Below are positions 44,503-56,281 of a stretch of 64,000 nt of DNA, one piece after another. The stretch covers positions 1 to 64,000 of the forward strand of contig JAPZLL010000026.1 in assembly GCA_036250225.1 (NCBI GenBank). The letters are read 5' to 3'. The notes beneath the pieces are model-generated. The model made no database searches, was not told the DNA's origin, and was given only the letters and a program-made list of their open reading frames with translations. Made by a program: the position numbers and the translations under genes. The stretch comes from Cercophora sp. LCS_1. Its lineage: Eukaryota; Ascomycota; Sordariomycetes; Sordariales; Lasiosphaeriaceae. Each line of letters begins with the position of its first letter. Position 1 is the first letter of the stretch.

Positions 44503-45195
44503 ATGGAAAAACAAACCAGCCGTCGAATTTGGTTCAAGCCTCCCCCCCCCTTTTTCCAAGCGACGGAATGGACGGCAAACCCAAGTTACGCGACTCGATC
44601 GGGGCTTTGGCAACTGTATTCTCACAAGCGGCACGGCATTGATTCTGGCGGCAGCAACACTGCTCGCACTGGTGTGGGCGGGCGCAGTCGTCACGGTGGA
44701 TCAAGGTGAACCCGGACAGAAATGGCGACTCGCGGCAAGTCAAGGGTGGTTCAACTTTCCCCATCCAACAACCAACAACGCCACAATGCATCGACAATCC
44801 CTCATCCGACGTCGAACTCCCCCCTCAAAGCTGCGACAACCGCACCTCCACCTCACGCCCAGTCGACTCCAGTCTTCATTCCCGTCCAATGGACTGGCTT
44901 CGTCTGCGTCATGGCCATGGTGGTGTGCCATGGCATAGCCATGGTGTACACGCTAGTTTTGTTTGCAAGGGAGATAAGGCATACGCTGCTGGGTAATAGC
45001 TGGCAGGCGGTGGCGCAGGCGGTGTCGGAGGCGACGGCGCCGTTGTTGGAGGGAGCGGATGGGGTGAGAGATGGGGAGGCGGAGAGGGTGGTTAGACGGG
45101 ATGGGGTGAGAGCGAGGAAGAGGTTTAGGGTTGAGAGGTGTGAGAAGACGGGGAGGAGGGAATTGGTGGGGACCCTTGGGTGGGTTAGGGGGTGA
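44503..45195 (+). CDS. Probable membrane protein, gene model uncertain
   Basis: The region codes for at least two hydrophobic helices that lie in different frames. One is read from about 44612 (GFGNCILTSGTALILAAATL then LALVWAGAVV). The other is in the frame open from 44722 (QWTGFVCVMAMVVCHGIAMV then YTLVLFAREIRHTLLGN). The second is followed by SWQAVAQAVSEATAPLLEGAD and a basic tail ending at 45195. I recall fungal membrane proteins with a 'helix, LLGNSWQAVAQ, helical tail' order. A frame change between the two is needed, so an intron is likely, with a donor near GTGAAC at 44707 and an acceptor somewhere before 44875. No clear single junction was found, so this may also be a broken gene. The start is not settled. 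Confidence 0.4.
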
Positions 45196-45908
45196 CTACC
45201 CCCTTTTTTGTTGGAGCTTCCAACTGCACAATCATGTTCTTGGGAACAAACGCTAACTGCCCCAAAAGCCAATTCTATTTAATCGGGTTATTTTCTGATG
45301 CAGTGCTTGTGTCTGGGAACTCTATCACCTTGGAGAGCGAGCTTGTTGTGGGAGGTGTTTTTCGACCGATGGGGGTTGTTGGAAGGAAGAAAATTCGAAT
45401 CGGAAGGGGGGAGAGGAGAAGTGGTTATATTCTGGCTCAAGGCTCGAGCCGCTGATACAAGCGGGCCCTCTTTAAGGTCATTTTGACACCCAAAAAAGCC
45501 ATCTTTAATATACGGCCCTTTTTTTTTTTTTTTTTTTTTTTTCTTTTAGTTTTTATGGCTTGTGACTTTGGATTTCAATGGATTTCAATACCCTTTTTTT
45601 TCACAACCGGGTTCTTGGTGTTTTTGTTTTTATTTACGCGGCGTTTCTTTACGGCTGCAAGCCATGAAGTATAAATCCAAAGCCGTGACGGGATCATTTA
45701 CAGGAGAGGGTACGCATCTATGCTGGGACCGAGTTATCCCTATTCTTCTCGGACAAAAGGAGGGAGGTGCTTTGATGTTGGAGAGAGATGTCTTCCCGGG
45801 ACAATGGATTTTAAGCTTAGCTGAGACGCATTCGTTGATGTGTGTATTCAAGTCATCAAGCTCTAGGTATGGAACCACCCCAATCTATGTTCGATGCCCG
45901 CGCCAACC
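45196..45908. other. Intergenic with T24 run
   Basis: A run of 24 T occupies 45519-45542, followed by T-rich sequence to about 45640. It lies downstream of the NPP1-like gene on the other strand. No exon is supported. Confidence 0.45.
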
Positions 45909-46925
45909 TCACTTGCTGCAGATTGATCCCCGCAGAGAGGCAGGATTGGTGTCAGCCGCCCCCCAGTCCCAGCCATCTGCGCACCGGGCGTTGTCAGCAA
46001 GGCTCGATACATTGTGAATAAATAGATAGGAGCTCACTCACCCTTGATGACTTGCCCGTTCTTGACGAGGTCAGACCACGGCAGGATCTGCCAGTCGTTG
46101 GAGCGGAACTCGTCCCCGTCAGCGAAAGCACAGCTGTCGATCACCGTCCTGCGTGTGTGGAAGGTGGCGTGCTTGAATGCGCCGACATAGACCTTGGGGT
46201 GGTCTCGGTTCTTGGCATCCTGGTCGTACTTGTCCCACTCGCTATGACAACACAAAATCAATCACTTTTCTTTGTTTCGAAAAAAAGAAAGGGGGGGGGG
46301 AATTGAAAGAAAGGGGGACAAAAAATACCTACCCATCAACTGTGTTTTGGATACTTCCCCACCCCATCTTCTCCCAGTAATTATGCTGCCCCAGGAAAAT
46401 ACTCTCCCGGATCCATCCACCCTTCCCATCCCCGCTCCACTCCACAATGACATTCTCCCAGTCACTCTTATGACCCGTGTCCTTCTTAAAGTAGATGCTG
46501 TAGGCCACGCGAACACGACCGTTACACTCTTTGATGGTGTAGTAGACGGGGAACGGCACGCCGGGCGAGTTACGCCCCGTCCATTCGCCTGGCCATCGGC
46601 AGCCCTGGTTGAGATTGGCGCAGAAGACCCCACCGATGAGGTGGCTGACGCCGTCCACTTGCACTCCGTTGTACTCGGCGTCTTCGGGGTAGCAGGGCGC
46701 CTCGCCGCGGGGGCGGCCGAAGTGGTACATGGGGACGGCGGCCATGGCTGCCTTCTTGCCTCCGTCTGTGGTCAATGGTGTTAGTGGTTTTTAGTTAAGT
46801 CGTGGCGTTGGAGGGGTAGATGACGCACTGTCCCAGAAGTCATTCCACTTGATCGGGTTGTTTGCTGATACGGGCATTACCGCTACCAAGGCGGCAATGA
46901 GTCTTTTGGCGGTGGAGGGAAGCAT
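45909..46925 (-). CDS. NPP1-like secreted protein (265 aa, four exons)
   Basis: Exons 46925-46829, 46765-46333, 46241-46042 and 45976-45909 join in frame; introns are 63, 91 and 65 bp. The N-terminus LPSTAKRLIAALVAVMPVSA is a likely signal peptide. The core carries the GHKSDWEN motif, which corresponds to the GHRHDWE heptapeptide of necrosis-inducing (NPP1) proteins but with Lys-Ser in place of Arg-His, so one metal-binding His is missing. KVYVGAFKHATFHTRR follows, and the C-terminus has a WDWGAAD block. The family includes plant-active proteins and non-toxic members. With the altered heptapeptide, activity cannot be assumed. VPS62-like proteins with a GH-x2-DWE motif are the alternative assignment. 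The frame is intact. Confidence 0.6.
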
Positions 46926-48107
46926 TGGTCCGTGTTTTTCTGGTGTTTGAAAGGAGGTTGATGTCGGTTTGGACTGTTGGCATGCAGGAGAGAAACAGCT
47001 CGAGGCATTTGAGGAAACACCGTGACTTTATACCTTGAGGCGACGAACGACTAACACGCTTCAACGGGACCAACCACACTGCTCCTGTGAATGGTTGAGT
47101 ACCTAGGTACCTACCTAAGGTATTGAGCACTTAATTACAATCTCGGTGGGGCCACGTGTGGGCGCGGGTCAGGGCAGCAAACGGGGATAATCGTATAGGT
47201 ACTGCAGCGGCGCCCATGATTTCCTGGTCCCTAAGTCGCGACAAGTTGCGATAGCGCATTGGAACTCTGTGAAACCAGTCGGGCATTCTTCCCAACCGAT
47301 AATTTTAAAAGTGGCTTGTGGGTGGCACAGCGCATCGAGTGCTGCTTGTGTAGGCCGAAAATTCTAAGCGAGATGCGGCGTCTGATGCGCATGTGTGGGA
47401 GGCATTATCTCTTGGCACATGAGCATGATGGTGTAGCCGGCCATATGTCAGCTTATATGGGGCCATGCGGGCCAACCTATGGAGGATCCCGGCTTGGCAT
47501 CAAACCTCGTCAGGGGGGGGCAGAGATTTCCAACCTTTCCAGAACAACACAATCAACAACATCACCACAATTGGCCCGCAAGTGCCCCCGAACCCCTTTC
47601 TTTCTGACAGGTCCCCTCTCATTTTACAGGTGCAGATGGACCGTGCGGTGTTTTGCGACAGTCCTTTCAGCGCCAGCAGGCACGGTGTGCTGGGTGAGCC
47701 CCGGTAAGCCTCGGTGCCTAACTCCACACCTTGGCACACCGAAAGCCAGGCCGCGGGACACACCTGTTGCGACTTTTGACCCGGCATGTGCTGGAACGAG
47801 CAGTATCCGGCACAGACTAGAACCGAAGAGTGTCGGGAGAAAAAAAATGGATTGAGGGATTTTTGGTGATTTTGTTCCATACTTTGTTGCCTAGTTGTCG
47901 ATGATTCTGGCGAGAAAAGGGGTGGCGCGTGGTGGAAACTAAGCGATGCGCGTCCCAGATCTCCGGTTGAGCGGAGGGTTCTGGAACGGGATGGGAAGGT
48001 GGCTCGTTGTAGTTTCGGTGCAGCGCTCAGGCAGGTGATTATTATCGGGGCGCTGTTGCTTGTTGGGGGTTTGGCGGCTCAGTTAACCGGTTTGACTTTG
48101 AGAGGGA
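46926..48107. other. Gene-poor stretch
   Basis: No gene could be supported. The right part borders decayed mobile-element sequence. Confidence 0.35.
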
Positions 48108-48770
48108 ATGAGTCGTGATGCCAAGCGCTGTCGTATGGACGAGGCAGGAGGGTACGCGCCGCACAAGCATGGAGCGGTTGAAACTCCGACTCGCAAGGTC
48201 TTGTCGGCGTACCAGAGCAGAGGCCTTTCGGCCCCGACAGCAACAGCTGCTGCTGCCCACGACCCGACGATGCCACCCCGAGTCGTGGATGAGGCAGTAG
48301 CCGAGCCCAGGAAATCCTCACTTTGGTGCAATCCTGCTACTTCTGGCACACCAAACAGCGAAGCGGCCACCTGTACAACCCACTGATGTGGACTCGTCCG
48401 ACGATGAAGATGATGAAGACATCTCATCGGTTCTTTGCCAAGGCTACACCTCATACTTAAACATCTTTTACCGAATCAAGGGCAACGTCAAGGTTGAGGA
48501 GTTCGAGTGTGGCGAATTCTTATTTGGCACCGAGCAAGCACCCAGCCCCAAGAAGCGCGGACGCCCGCCGAAGTGCATCTAGTTGGCCCTAGTCCGGGGC
48601 GAAGGCGTGTGAGAGGGTCAGGCCTGCATCGCGGTATGGAGGGATGGCGAAGCCGGACGGGGGAGGACCATTGGGTTGGGACGAGAGAGAGGCTGAGGAT
48701 AGGGGTGATATGGTGGAGGAGATGCTGAAGGTATCGGAGGCCGTGGTACTGGAGAAAAGCGCTGATGGGA
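48108..48770 (+). mobile_element. Decayed coding fragment with AT-hook-like end
   Basis: Consecutive plus-strand pieces in different frames read MSRDAKRCRMDEAGG, then after a frame change SSDDEDDEDISSVLCQGYTS and a PKKRGRPPK AT-hook-like motif ending at 48582. A later acidic helix reads DMVEEMLKVSEAVVLEKSAD and ends at about 48770. The order suggests a DNA-binding protein tail in a broken gene or element. It abuts a LINE fragment on the opposite strand. No intact protein can be read. Confidence 0.35.
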
Positions 48771-48774
48771 TCTA

Positions 48775-49925
48775 TGCTTAGGCGGCGAGGAGCAGCCGGT
48801 ATGCTACCTCCTTGGTCCGAAGTATCTCGAGTGTGCCAGATTTCTTCCAAGGTTAGCGCTTGGAAGCCTCCAATAAGCCTGCCAACTCTCGAGCGGCCAA
48901 ACATGAGGGGTATCCTGAGACGAAAGAAGTTGGATGGAGCATCTGTAGTCCCTTCGTCAAGCGAGGCGCGGAATATGTCCAGCACCCTGTGCTTGACCAC
49001 CGGCCAGATTTCCTTCCAAACTATCGCAGGTAGACCGTCTTCGCCGGGCGCCTTCCATGATTTTGCCGCAACAGTTGTCGTTCTACCTCCTCCATTATGA
49101 GGGCGGGAATATGTATGGGAGCTCTCTGTGGTCTGGGGCCTTCTTTTTCGATGTGATCCGGAAGAGGGGGAAAGAACGCGGACAGGAGTTCTTTGGCCTG
49201 CTCCGCGTGGTTGGTGGTGGTTGTTCCATTAGCCCTGCGGAGCTGCGGTATTTTGCCGAATGCCGTGTCGTTGGCGGTCTCCATGCGCTTAGCAGCTTCC
49301 CAGATGTTGTTGTGCGCTAGAAATCCCGTCCAATGCTTCTTCTTTTGTTGTAGGATGGCGTCGCGGTACTGTTTTGCCGCTCCCTTCGCCATCTCCTCCA
49401 GTTCCGGCACCGTCTGCCCTGCTCGTCTCTCACTTTGGGCGCGGTTCCTCCAATGCGTGTATATCAGGTGTAGCTGCGCCAGGTCTGTTGTTCACCATCG
49501 TTTTGCAAATGGCGACGGTTTGGCTTTTGGTGTGAGGGCATAGGCCGCCTCCAGAACAACTGCCATTAGTCTGTCCGTCTTTTGCTGCACAGTGTCCCCG
49601 GTTGGGGCGGCACCTAGTGTTTCCGCAACCCTGGCCTTTATTTCCTTCCAAGGCGCGTTTTTGAGTAGAAGGCGTTCCTGCTGTCTTGGCATTGGGACCA
49701 ACACGCCAAAGACCGTCTCAACAGCACGATGGTCCGACCCGTGCTCTGTACCGTGTACTGCGCATCTGACTGTTGAGGCTGCCAAGTCTTCGGACGTAAG
49801 GACAAGGTCGATGGTCGTTTCATAGTAGGCGCCTGTGGGCCACTTACGGGTTGATTGCAAATAGCAGTTAATGTTCATACAGATGATACCGAGGCGCACT
49901 GTGCTAGAGCTACACATTGTTGATG
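48775..49925 (-). mobile_element. LINE (Tad1-type) fragment: end of endonuclease to start of RT
   Basis: On the minus strand 49917-49492 carries TTIDLVLTSEDLAASTV and TEHGSDHRAVETVF, the terminal motifs of an APE-type endonuclease. 49410-49021 carries KKHWTGFLAHNNIWEAAKRM and the linker typical of Tad1-like ORF2. 49000 onward reads VKHRVLDIFRASLDEGTTDA and a degenerate start of reverse transcriptase. At least two frame breaks separate the pieces, and the catalytic RT motifs and the 5' half of the endonuclease are absent. It is a dead, truncated copy. Confidence 0.7.
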
Positions 49926-50283
49926 TCCGCGACGGTCAGAGAGTCGCATTGGCGCAACGCGCTGTGCGTAGCCACATGAAACGTGACGTCCCGTGTTTCA
50001 TCCGTTTGAGAGCCAATAATATTCACCCGTCGATGACCCACCCGCGCAGGCCCAAAAGTGACCTGAAGATGTTGAAGGAAACTGAATCCTACTATCTACG
50101 TATCCCAAAGAGCTAGCTACCCATGTAGCTAATCACGTGGACGTCTAAAATGAGAGAAAGGAGAATAGTTGGCAAACAACAAGAAGAAAGCAACCATCTA
50201 CCATACTACCTAGCCAATCAATTTGACATTCTCAAGACAAAGAACCTCACTTCTATATCATCATTCACGTCCTGCTTATAGCG
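49926..50283. other. Intergenic; no gene seen
   Basis: Between the LINE fragment and the 3' end of the Clr5-TPR gene. No features. Confidence 0.4.
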
Positions 50284-52750
50284 TCAACCAAGCATCGTGT
50301 TCCATCGGCACATAGGATCCTGGACCCCCAGCTTCGTCCACTCCTCAAGGGTTTCCTGTGATCTCAGGGTAAGATAGTGCTCAGGCCCAACGCTTGCTGT
50401 AAAAGATTGAACACAATCTTCCATCAAACGAATTGCTTTTGCCGCCTCCCCTCTCGCCATCTGGGTCCGAGCAAGATTGTCCATACATCGAGCCACCTCG
50501 GGGTGCTTCGGGCCAAAAAGCGATGTACCACAGTCAATGGTCTGAGACGCAAGCCCCTCTGATTCCTCTAACCTCCCAAGATTTCGTAAGATTCTGACAA
50601 CAACGGTATTGGAATATGGCCCCTGCTTGTGATTTGAGGCCTCGATTTCCCGGGCGGGCTCTCGACCGATTTCCAAAGCTTGACTGTGCCGCCCTCTTGC
50701 GTCGATAATAGCGGACTCAAGAACAGACAAGAATGCGAAAGTTCGCCGAATTGGCTGAAATGAATTCAGGGCTGCCTCCGCCTGGTCCCAGAGCTCTTGT
50801 TCAACGTAAAGATATGCCATGCTCGCCATCGGATCGAGTAGTAGAGGATGGTTAGGGCCAAGAACTTTTCTTCGAACATCAATCGAGGCCTGGAGACAAA
50901 GCTCCGCTTTTCCCCATCGGCCTTGGCGAGTGTAGATGCGACCCATGGTTTCCATCCATGCTGCCGTCTTTGGGTGCTCCAATCCATAGCGCTTTCTGCA
51001 TGCTGGAATGCACTCAAGACCGATCTCTTCAGCTTCGCCATACTTCGCTTGGCATTCCAAGATACTAGCCAGAGTCAGCCGAGCAGAGCAGCAGGAGAAG
51101 GTGTTCCCCGCATCAAGCTCAGTGCACATCTTCACCCCCTTAGCCGCCCATTCTTCAGCCTCCGCCCACCGTCGTTGGCCCTTGAGCGTGCCCGAGATGC
51201 CAATCATGATGTCGACCCGGACATGGTTGCTTGCACTGCCCACAACTCCATCAGCATGCTCCAGGAGGTCAATGAGAATAGCCTCGGCCCTTTGGAATTG
51301 ACCCCGTGCACTGTAGACGTCTGACAGTGACTGTCGGGCCCGGAAGGTGCAGCAGTCGCCGTACCGGTCCACCGTCTGTACCATATCGTAAGCCTTGTTT
51401 GCCGCCACTTCAGCCTTCTCTAGTTCACGCTGTAGCAAAAAGACATCAGCAAGGTCAAGTAATGCCCGAGAAGCCTCCCTCGGATCTCCACGGTTCCTGT
51501 GTACGTGAAACCTCCGCCTCCCGAACATCTCGGCGGACTTGTACCTGCCCTGGTGTACTAAGACCATGAAAAGGCGAGCCATTAATCGCAGTGTCTGTGG
51601 GTCATCTGCTCCGTGGAACTGCTCCATTACAAACAGTCCTTGCTCCAAGTCTTGGGCTTCTTGTTGCAAGCAGACAAAGTCGGTGTCGAGAGGCCCGTCA
51701 GTAGTGGATCCAGGGAGCCCAATCGCACACATGGCTTCGTGAGCAGCATCATTCCACGGAGCTGGACTAGCTCCCTCAAAGTCGGTATCCGCCACAATCC
51801 CTGGCGTGTTGGCAGCCGGCGACAGTGCAGAGTTGGCTTGGAAGTTCATGGCTGCTCCCAGTCTTGGCGCTGAGAAGAACGGTGTAGGGGATGGGAACGA
51901 AGGGGTGTTGCCCCGTTCAAGGTGGGTGGTCGCTATGGGTCTCGAGACCTGGGCAAACGGTGAAGAGGGCAAAGGATTTGGCGACCAAACGCAACGGTAT
52001 GAGGTAGCAGGACTCATCATTGACCCAGAATCTTCAGGGGTCTTATATGAGACGCCATTTGGTGTTGCTGTCAAATTGGATCTTTGGTTAGCCCAAAAGC
52101 ATGCTATACACTCGAGGTACGGAAACTCACCAGGTACCGAGCATGGGGAGAAAACAGCTCCGTTAGCGTCCATCCTCCTCTCCCACCGTTCGTGTTTCTC
52201 AGGGGGTTGAACCTTTCCTCGGACTGTAAAGATATAATCCGGCTTTTCAGGCTCATGCATCCGTCTGTGCTTAAGCTTCCGAGAAATGAAAATCGACTCT
52301 GCCTTCTTGACATTTCTGTCCAACTCCCACTTTTGGATGCGCGATAGGATTTGCCTTTCACTGAATCGATCAAACTCTGAGTCGCAGACACGACAGAGCA
52401 GCTACTTACGTGGCCTGGAATCCGAACTCTCGAACAAGAGCATCTCTAAGGAGGGGGATAGTGAGGTTCTCATTAATATAAAGCTGGGTAATGCGGGCCT
52501 TCTTGGGCTCCCAATCCGAGTCTCGCAGCGTCGGGGCCTTTCTTTTACGACTTGGAGCGGCCGTGATCGGTGGCGGTTGGCCAAAGGGTGTTGCTGTATT
52601 GTTCTGTGCCGAGCCGACGAGAGTGACTTGGTGACTTGGTGCCAGAGCTGCGAGTGCTAGAAGTTGACTTGCCTGGGCCTCGAAATTGACAGTTGGCCCG
52701 TAAGCAGGCCATGGCTCAGGACCAGCACCTGAGAGCATGTCGGAATCCAT
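50284..52750 (-). CDS. Clr5-domain and TPR-repeat protein (about 784-805 aa)
   Basis: Exon 1 is 52750-52410 (ATG in GCCATGGAT), then a 49-bp intron (GTAAGT...TCAG), then 52360-50284. The N-terminal Clr5 domain, about residues 78-140, reads SDWEPKKARITQLYINENL, then FGFQATERQILSRIQKWELD, and ends in DRNVKKAE. The C-terminal half has at least six TPR-like units of the kinesin-light-chain type, for example WAEAEEWAAKGV, GKAELCLQASIDVRRKVLGP and NHPLLLDPMASMAYLYVE. A second possible intron at 52130-52068 is a multiple of 3 (63 bp) with GTGAGT, a GCTAAC branch and an ACAG end. It is open in frame, so both isoforms could be made. Clr5-TPR proteins are found in fungal stress and recognition loci. 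The function is not known. Confidence 0.85.
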
Positions 52751-55490
52751 GGCGAGGGTGGAGGCTAAGGTCTGTCCACCAAGAGGGCAATGGGAACAAT
52801 GTCCCAGTTCAAAAAGGCCGCCGAGGTTGTGAGATAGACATGATCTCACCAGCGAAATCTGCACAAATTCCTCATCGGCTGCAGATGCTTGTTGGGCAGG
52901 CGCGGGGTCAGGCAACCCTGGTCCAGGTCAGGGCGACACAGGGCCACCTGTGGTACCTCCGGGTACCCAGTATTTCATTGTGCAAGAGGTATCTCTAGAA
53001 GTACCGCCAGGTAGCGCGGTTTTGCTACCGCCAGAAATCGCCTGGCACTAACGCAAAGTGCAATAGGGCTATTGGCCAGACAAAACTACAATCTTCAAGC
53101 CTCACCGCCAACTCAGTCCCCGAGCCCTCATGTCCGCCTGTGAGTGTCGTCGCCAAGCCGGGTCGCCCCATTTCGCCCCGGCGTGAGCTTCCATGAAATG
53201 TTGGATGATCGATGACACGGCGGCGTCCAGCCCAAGGGTCCCACTCATTCTACGCTGTTTCATTCTCTTGGACTCGCAAAACTACAATCTGGACGCCATG
53301 TGCACGCCATTGGACAGTTGAGGGACGCGCCGTCCCCCTGGTATGCATTTTCCCAATCGTGTCCCTGCTGCCCGCGTCACTCTCTGGCAGCACAGGGCGC
53401 CACATATTCGAGCGGAGCGATCTGGCTAGCACACGTTGTTTCGCAAAACTACAATTTTCAAAACTACTATCTGCCTTGCCCACGACAATTGAAACAAGCG
53501 CTGTCCCGGGCACCATGAACAGCCTGTGCGAACCATGGGCACTCGATGGATTTCCTCGACGCGCACGGGCATAAAGACGGGGGGATCTGTCGCCGAAGAC
53601 AACTCAACACGATCGCATCACATCTCAACAGCAACCTGCCGTCCGGTCTCTAGCCCGCAGTTTGCATAAGCGCATTGTCCAACATGACCACGTCCCCTCC
53701 AGGAAGGCCGGGAGGCACCAGCCAGGCCACTGGCCCCTCACATGCATGGTTCGTCTCCAGCTCTCCCCCGTGGCTCCCTTGACTTTGGCCAACTCTGTAA
53801 TGCCATCAGGTCATCCGCCTCCAACTGCGGCACGAGTCATCACGGCGAAAGCCACAGCTTGTCAGTCAACACTAGGAACGCCAGAGTCATGTACGTATCT
53901 TCTCACTTCCTTCCCAGCAAGTATAGCAGCTCTCGTCTTGGGCTTTGCTAACACACTTCTACTTCTCCAGGGGTTCACGGCCTGGCCCAAACACACTTCG
54001 GTTGGGGAATGTTCCGACCGGTTCGATGCTTCTCCTGTGGTCATACGAGATGCGGAACCAGGAAGTATCTCTGGCTGAGAGGCTCCACAAGAAATGACGC
54101 CAATGTCGGGTAATGGATTGCGATCCTGAAGAGACATTAGTTTGTATAGTCAGTGAATCGAAATCCTTGGGCTGCATCGTCAAGCATACGTACCTAGATA
54201 GAACCGAATGGTACTAGTACTCGTGTATCTGTCTCCACCCACCACCAGGGCCACAGCTCCCAATCATAGAAGAATGGGCAACCCACACTGCTGGGCCTCT
54301 GAGGCCCTTCGCAAAAACTGGGAGCCGACACCAGCTGATGTGCGTTCTCTGGTGGTACCTGGTCTCTGTGGGCAGTCGGTGGTGTGGTTGGTACCAGTCG
54401 GTCAGTTCTTCTCTTTGGGGGCCGCTCAGGGGTTTTCGCGTCAAGGCGAAGCAACAAGAGATTAATGACAGTTGAAGTAGGGCCTTGGCCAAGTTTGCGA
54501 GTATGGAAAGGATGACACTATGGAGCTCTTGCCCCTGAAGTGCTTTAATGCCGATCACAAAGACGGCGTAGATGCACAGCTCCCCACACCAAGGGTTTTT
54601 GATTGGGCATAAAGCTTGATCGGGCAGATCTTTTTACCAGGATAACAGTTCTGGGCTGCTATTCTGGGAATTGATGCAGGGTTAGCTAAACAAGGCAATC
54701 TACTAGAGGGGTACAATCGGGACGTACTAACTGAAGTTAAAGAGCACCCACGGCTTTCGGGCGTATTATTGTTCCCGCGAGCGCGGTCTGTGATATCAGA
54801 TGGGAGCTGATACCGCTGTTCGGCCGCGGGAAATGACCTTGATCTAGACCTTCTCGCGGGCAATTCATGTGTGGGGTTGCATTCGTACCAGGAAATCAAT
54901 CAAAAATAGATTGGCTAATCTAGTCAGGCCGTTCGTTCCCAGGTAGACGGAGCCAGATTGCGCACTGCGGCTCGGACTTTGGTGTCTTGTTTTCGTTTAC
55001 GACGGTCGAGACTTGGCGAGTCGGCGGCCCACCGCAATAGACGGGCTGTTAGGTTGTTCACGCTAAGTAGGTAATTTGGACCGCCGCTGGTTGAATTCGC
55101 GCGGACTTCCTGATCCCCTGCGTGTGGGTGCAAAGTCGTTCGCTTACCGGGTGAAGTAGTCATCTCGACAACCGTTGACGAGGTGTTGGACAGACCTACG
55201 CACAGCCAATTTCAGCTACAGGCCCACAACCACACCACCTCTGTAATAACCTCTTCATTACCGGGAAACCCTCCACCTGGTCCAGGTTAGTTCAATTTGC
55301 GGACACGCGGGTTAGCATATTTGGCATCCCAGTGACCCGTCTTTAGGAATTTTCGAATCTGGTAGGATGACTAAGGGCGCTGGCTTGCTGGCTATAAGGA
55401 GAGCACTACGTTCCTAGAATTTTCATGGGCAAGTAATTTTCCTTCACGCCCAAGTTCCCGCACGGTTACCAGTCACTTGCTGCCGTAAAG
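52751..55490. other. Long stretch without a firm gene
   Basis: Frames on the minus strand at 53862-54137, 54214-54558, 54555-54899 and 54924-55163 have some protein-like content, including ILANLAKALLQLSLISCC and LLSVNNLTARLLRWAAD. They could be exons of one poorly conserved gene, but splice sites could not be chained convincingly. A 12-bp motif CAAAACTACAAT occurs three times at 53081, 53277 and 53444. Nothing else is supported. Confidence 0.35.
53081..53455. repeat. CAAAACTACAAT motif in three dispersed copies
   Basis: Exact copies occur at 53081-53092, 53277-53288 and 53444-53455, spaced 196 and 167 bp apart, all in plus orientation. Two are preceded by CG. It may be part of an eroded repeat or a chance recurrence. 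Confidence 0.4.
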
Positions 55491-56281
55491 ATGATGTTCA
55501 TCATCCTCTTCTCCCTACTATCCCTTGGTGTTTGGGGCGCCGATCTTTCGCCCAGACAACAGCGTGGACCCCCAAATTGGGGTTGGGGAAACAGAAACCG
55601 CCCTACTGGCGGCGGCGGTGGTATTATCATTTTTAGCCCACTTCCCCAGACAACGACGGCCCGCGCAACCACGACGGCCCGCACAACAGGGCGTATCACT
55701 ACGACCTATTGGGCAACGCCGTCTACCCTGCGTACATCAACGACGACAGCCCGGCAATCAAATGCGGCCCCAGTGTGCGGATGGACCGGCCACTGCATTG
55801 GTGAGTCGACTAAAACCAAGCACCCCATTTTCATAGCTTGAACTATACTGATTGACGAAAACTCTAGGTGACGCATGCCAAAGCGAAAATGACTGCGATC
55901 TGGATTACATCTGCAGCAACAAAAAGTGTGCAGCCGCACCAGGCACCGGACCGGCGACTTCGACGGCCACGCGTGCTCCGACATCTGCCGGTGGGAGTGG
56001 ACGCCAGACCACAACTGTTTATGTGACTGCTCCCCGATCGTCGTCATCTACAGCCCGAACCGTTGTTCCTGCCCGGCCGACAAGCAGCACTCCCAGCCAG
56101 CCCGGCGGTGGTAACCAGAGCCCGAGCTGTGGAGACCATCCTATTGCGTGCCTTGGTAGGTCGAGGTCAGCCGCGTCGCAAGACACCATGCTAATGTGTC
56201 GGAATAGGGACATCTTGTCGAAGTGACGCCGATTGTGGCTTTGAGCTTATTATATGCAAAGATGGCATTTGCAGTCTCTGA
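55491..56281 (+). CDS. Small secreted protein with two cysteine modules (223 aa)
   Basis: Exons 55491-55800, 55868-56155 and 56208-56281; introns of 67 and 52 bp. The signal peptide is MFIILFSLLSLGVWG. After a Pro/Gly/Asn stretch and a Thr-rich linker with many likely O-glycosylation sites comes the first cysteine module, CGWTGHCIGDACQSENDCDL to ICSNKKC. A second Ser/Thr linker is followed by the second module, CGDHPIACLGTSCRSDADCG to ICKDGIC, which ends the protein. Both introns split the same Gly codon (phase 1) inside the matching C-x-G site of each module. The spacing C...C-x-G-x2-C-x4-D-C-x5-C-x4-C resembles knottin- or prokineticin-like folds. Secreted effector or cell-wall roles are possible. 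There is no homologue I can name. Confidence 0.75.

Noticed and set aside
45483..45680. Hydrophobic frames in the T-rich stretch
   Set aside because: They are Phe runs made by poly-T and not a real membrane protein.
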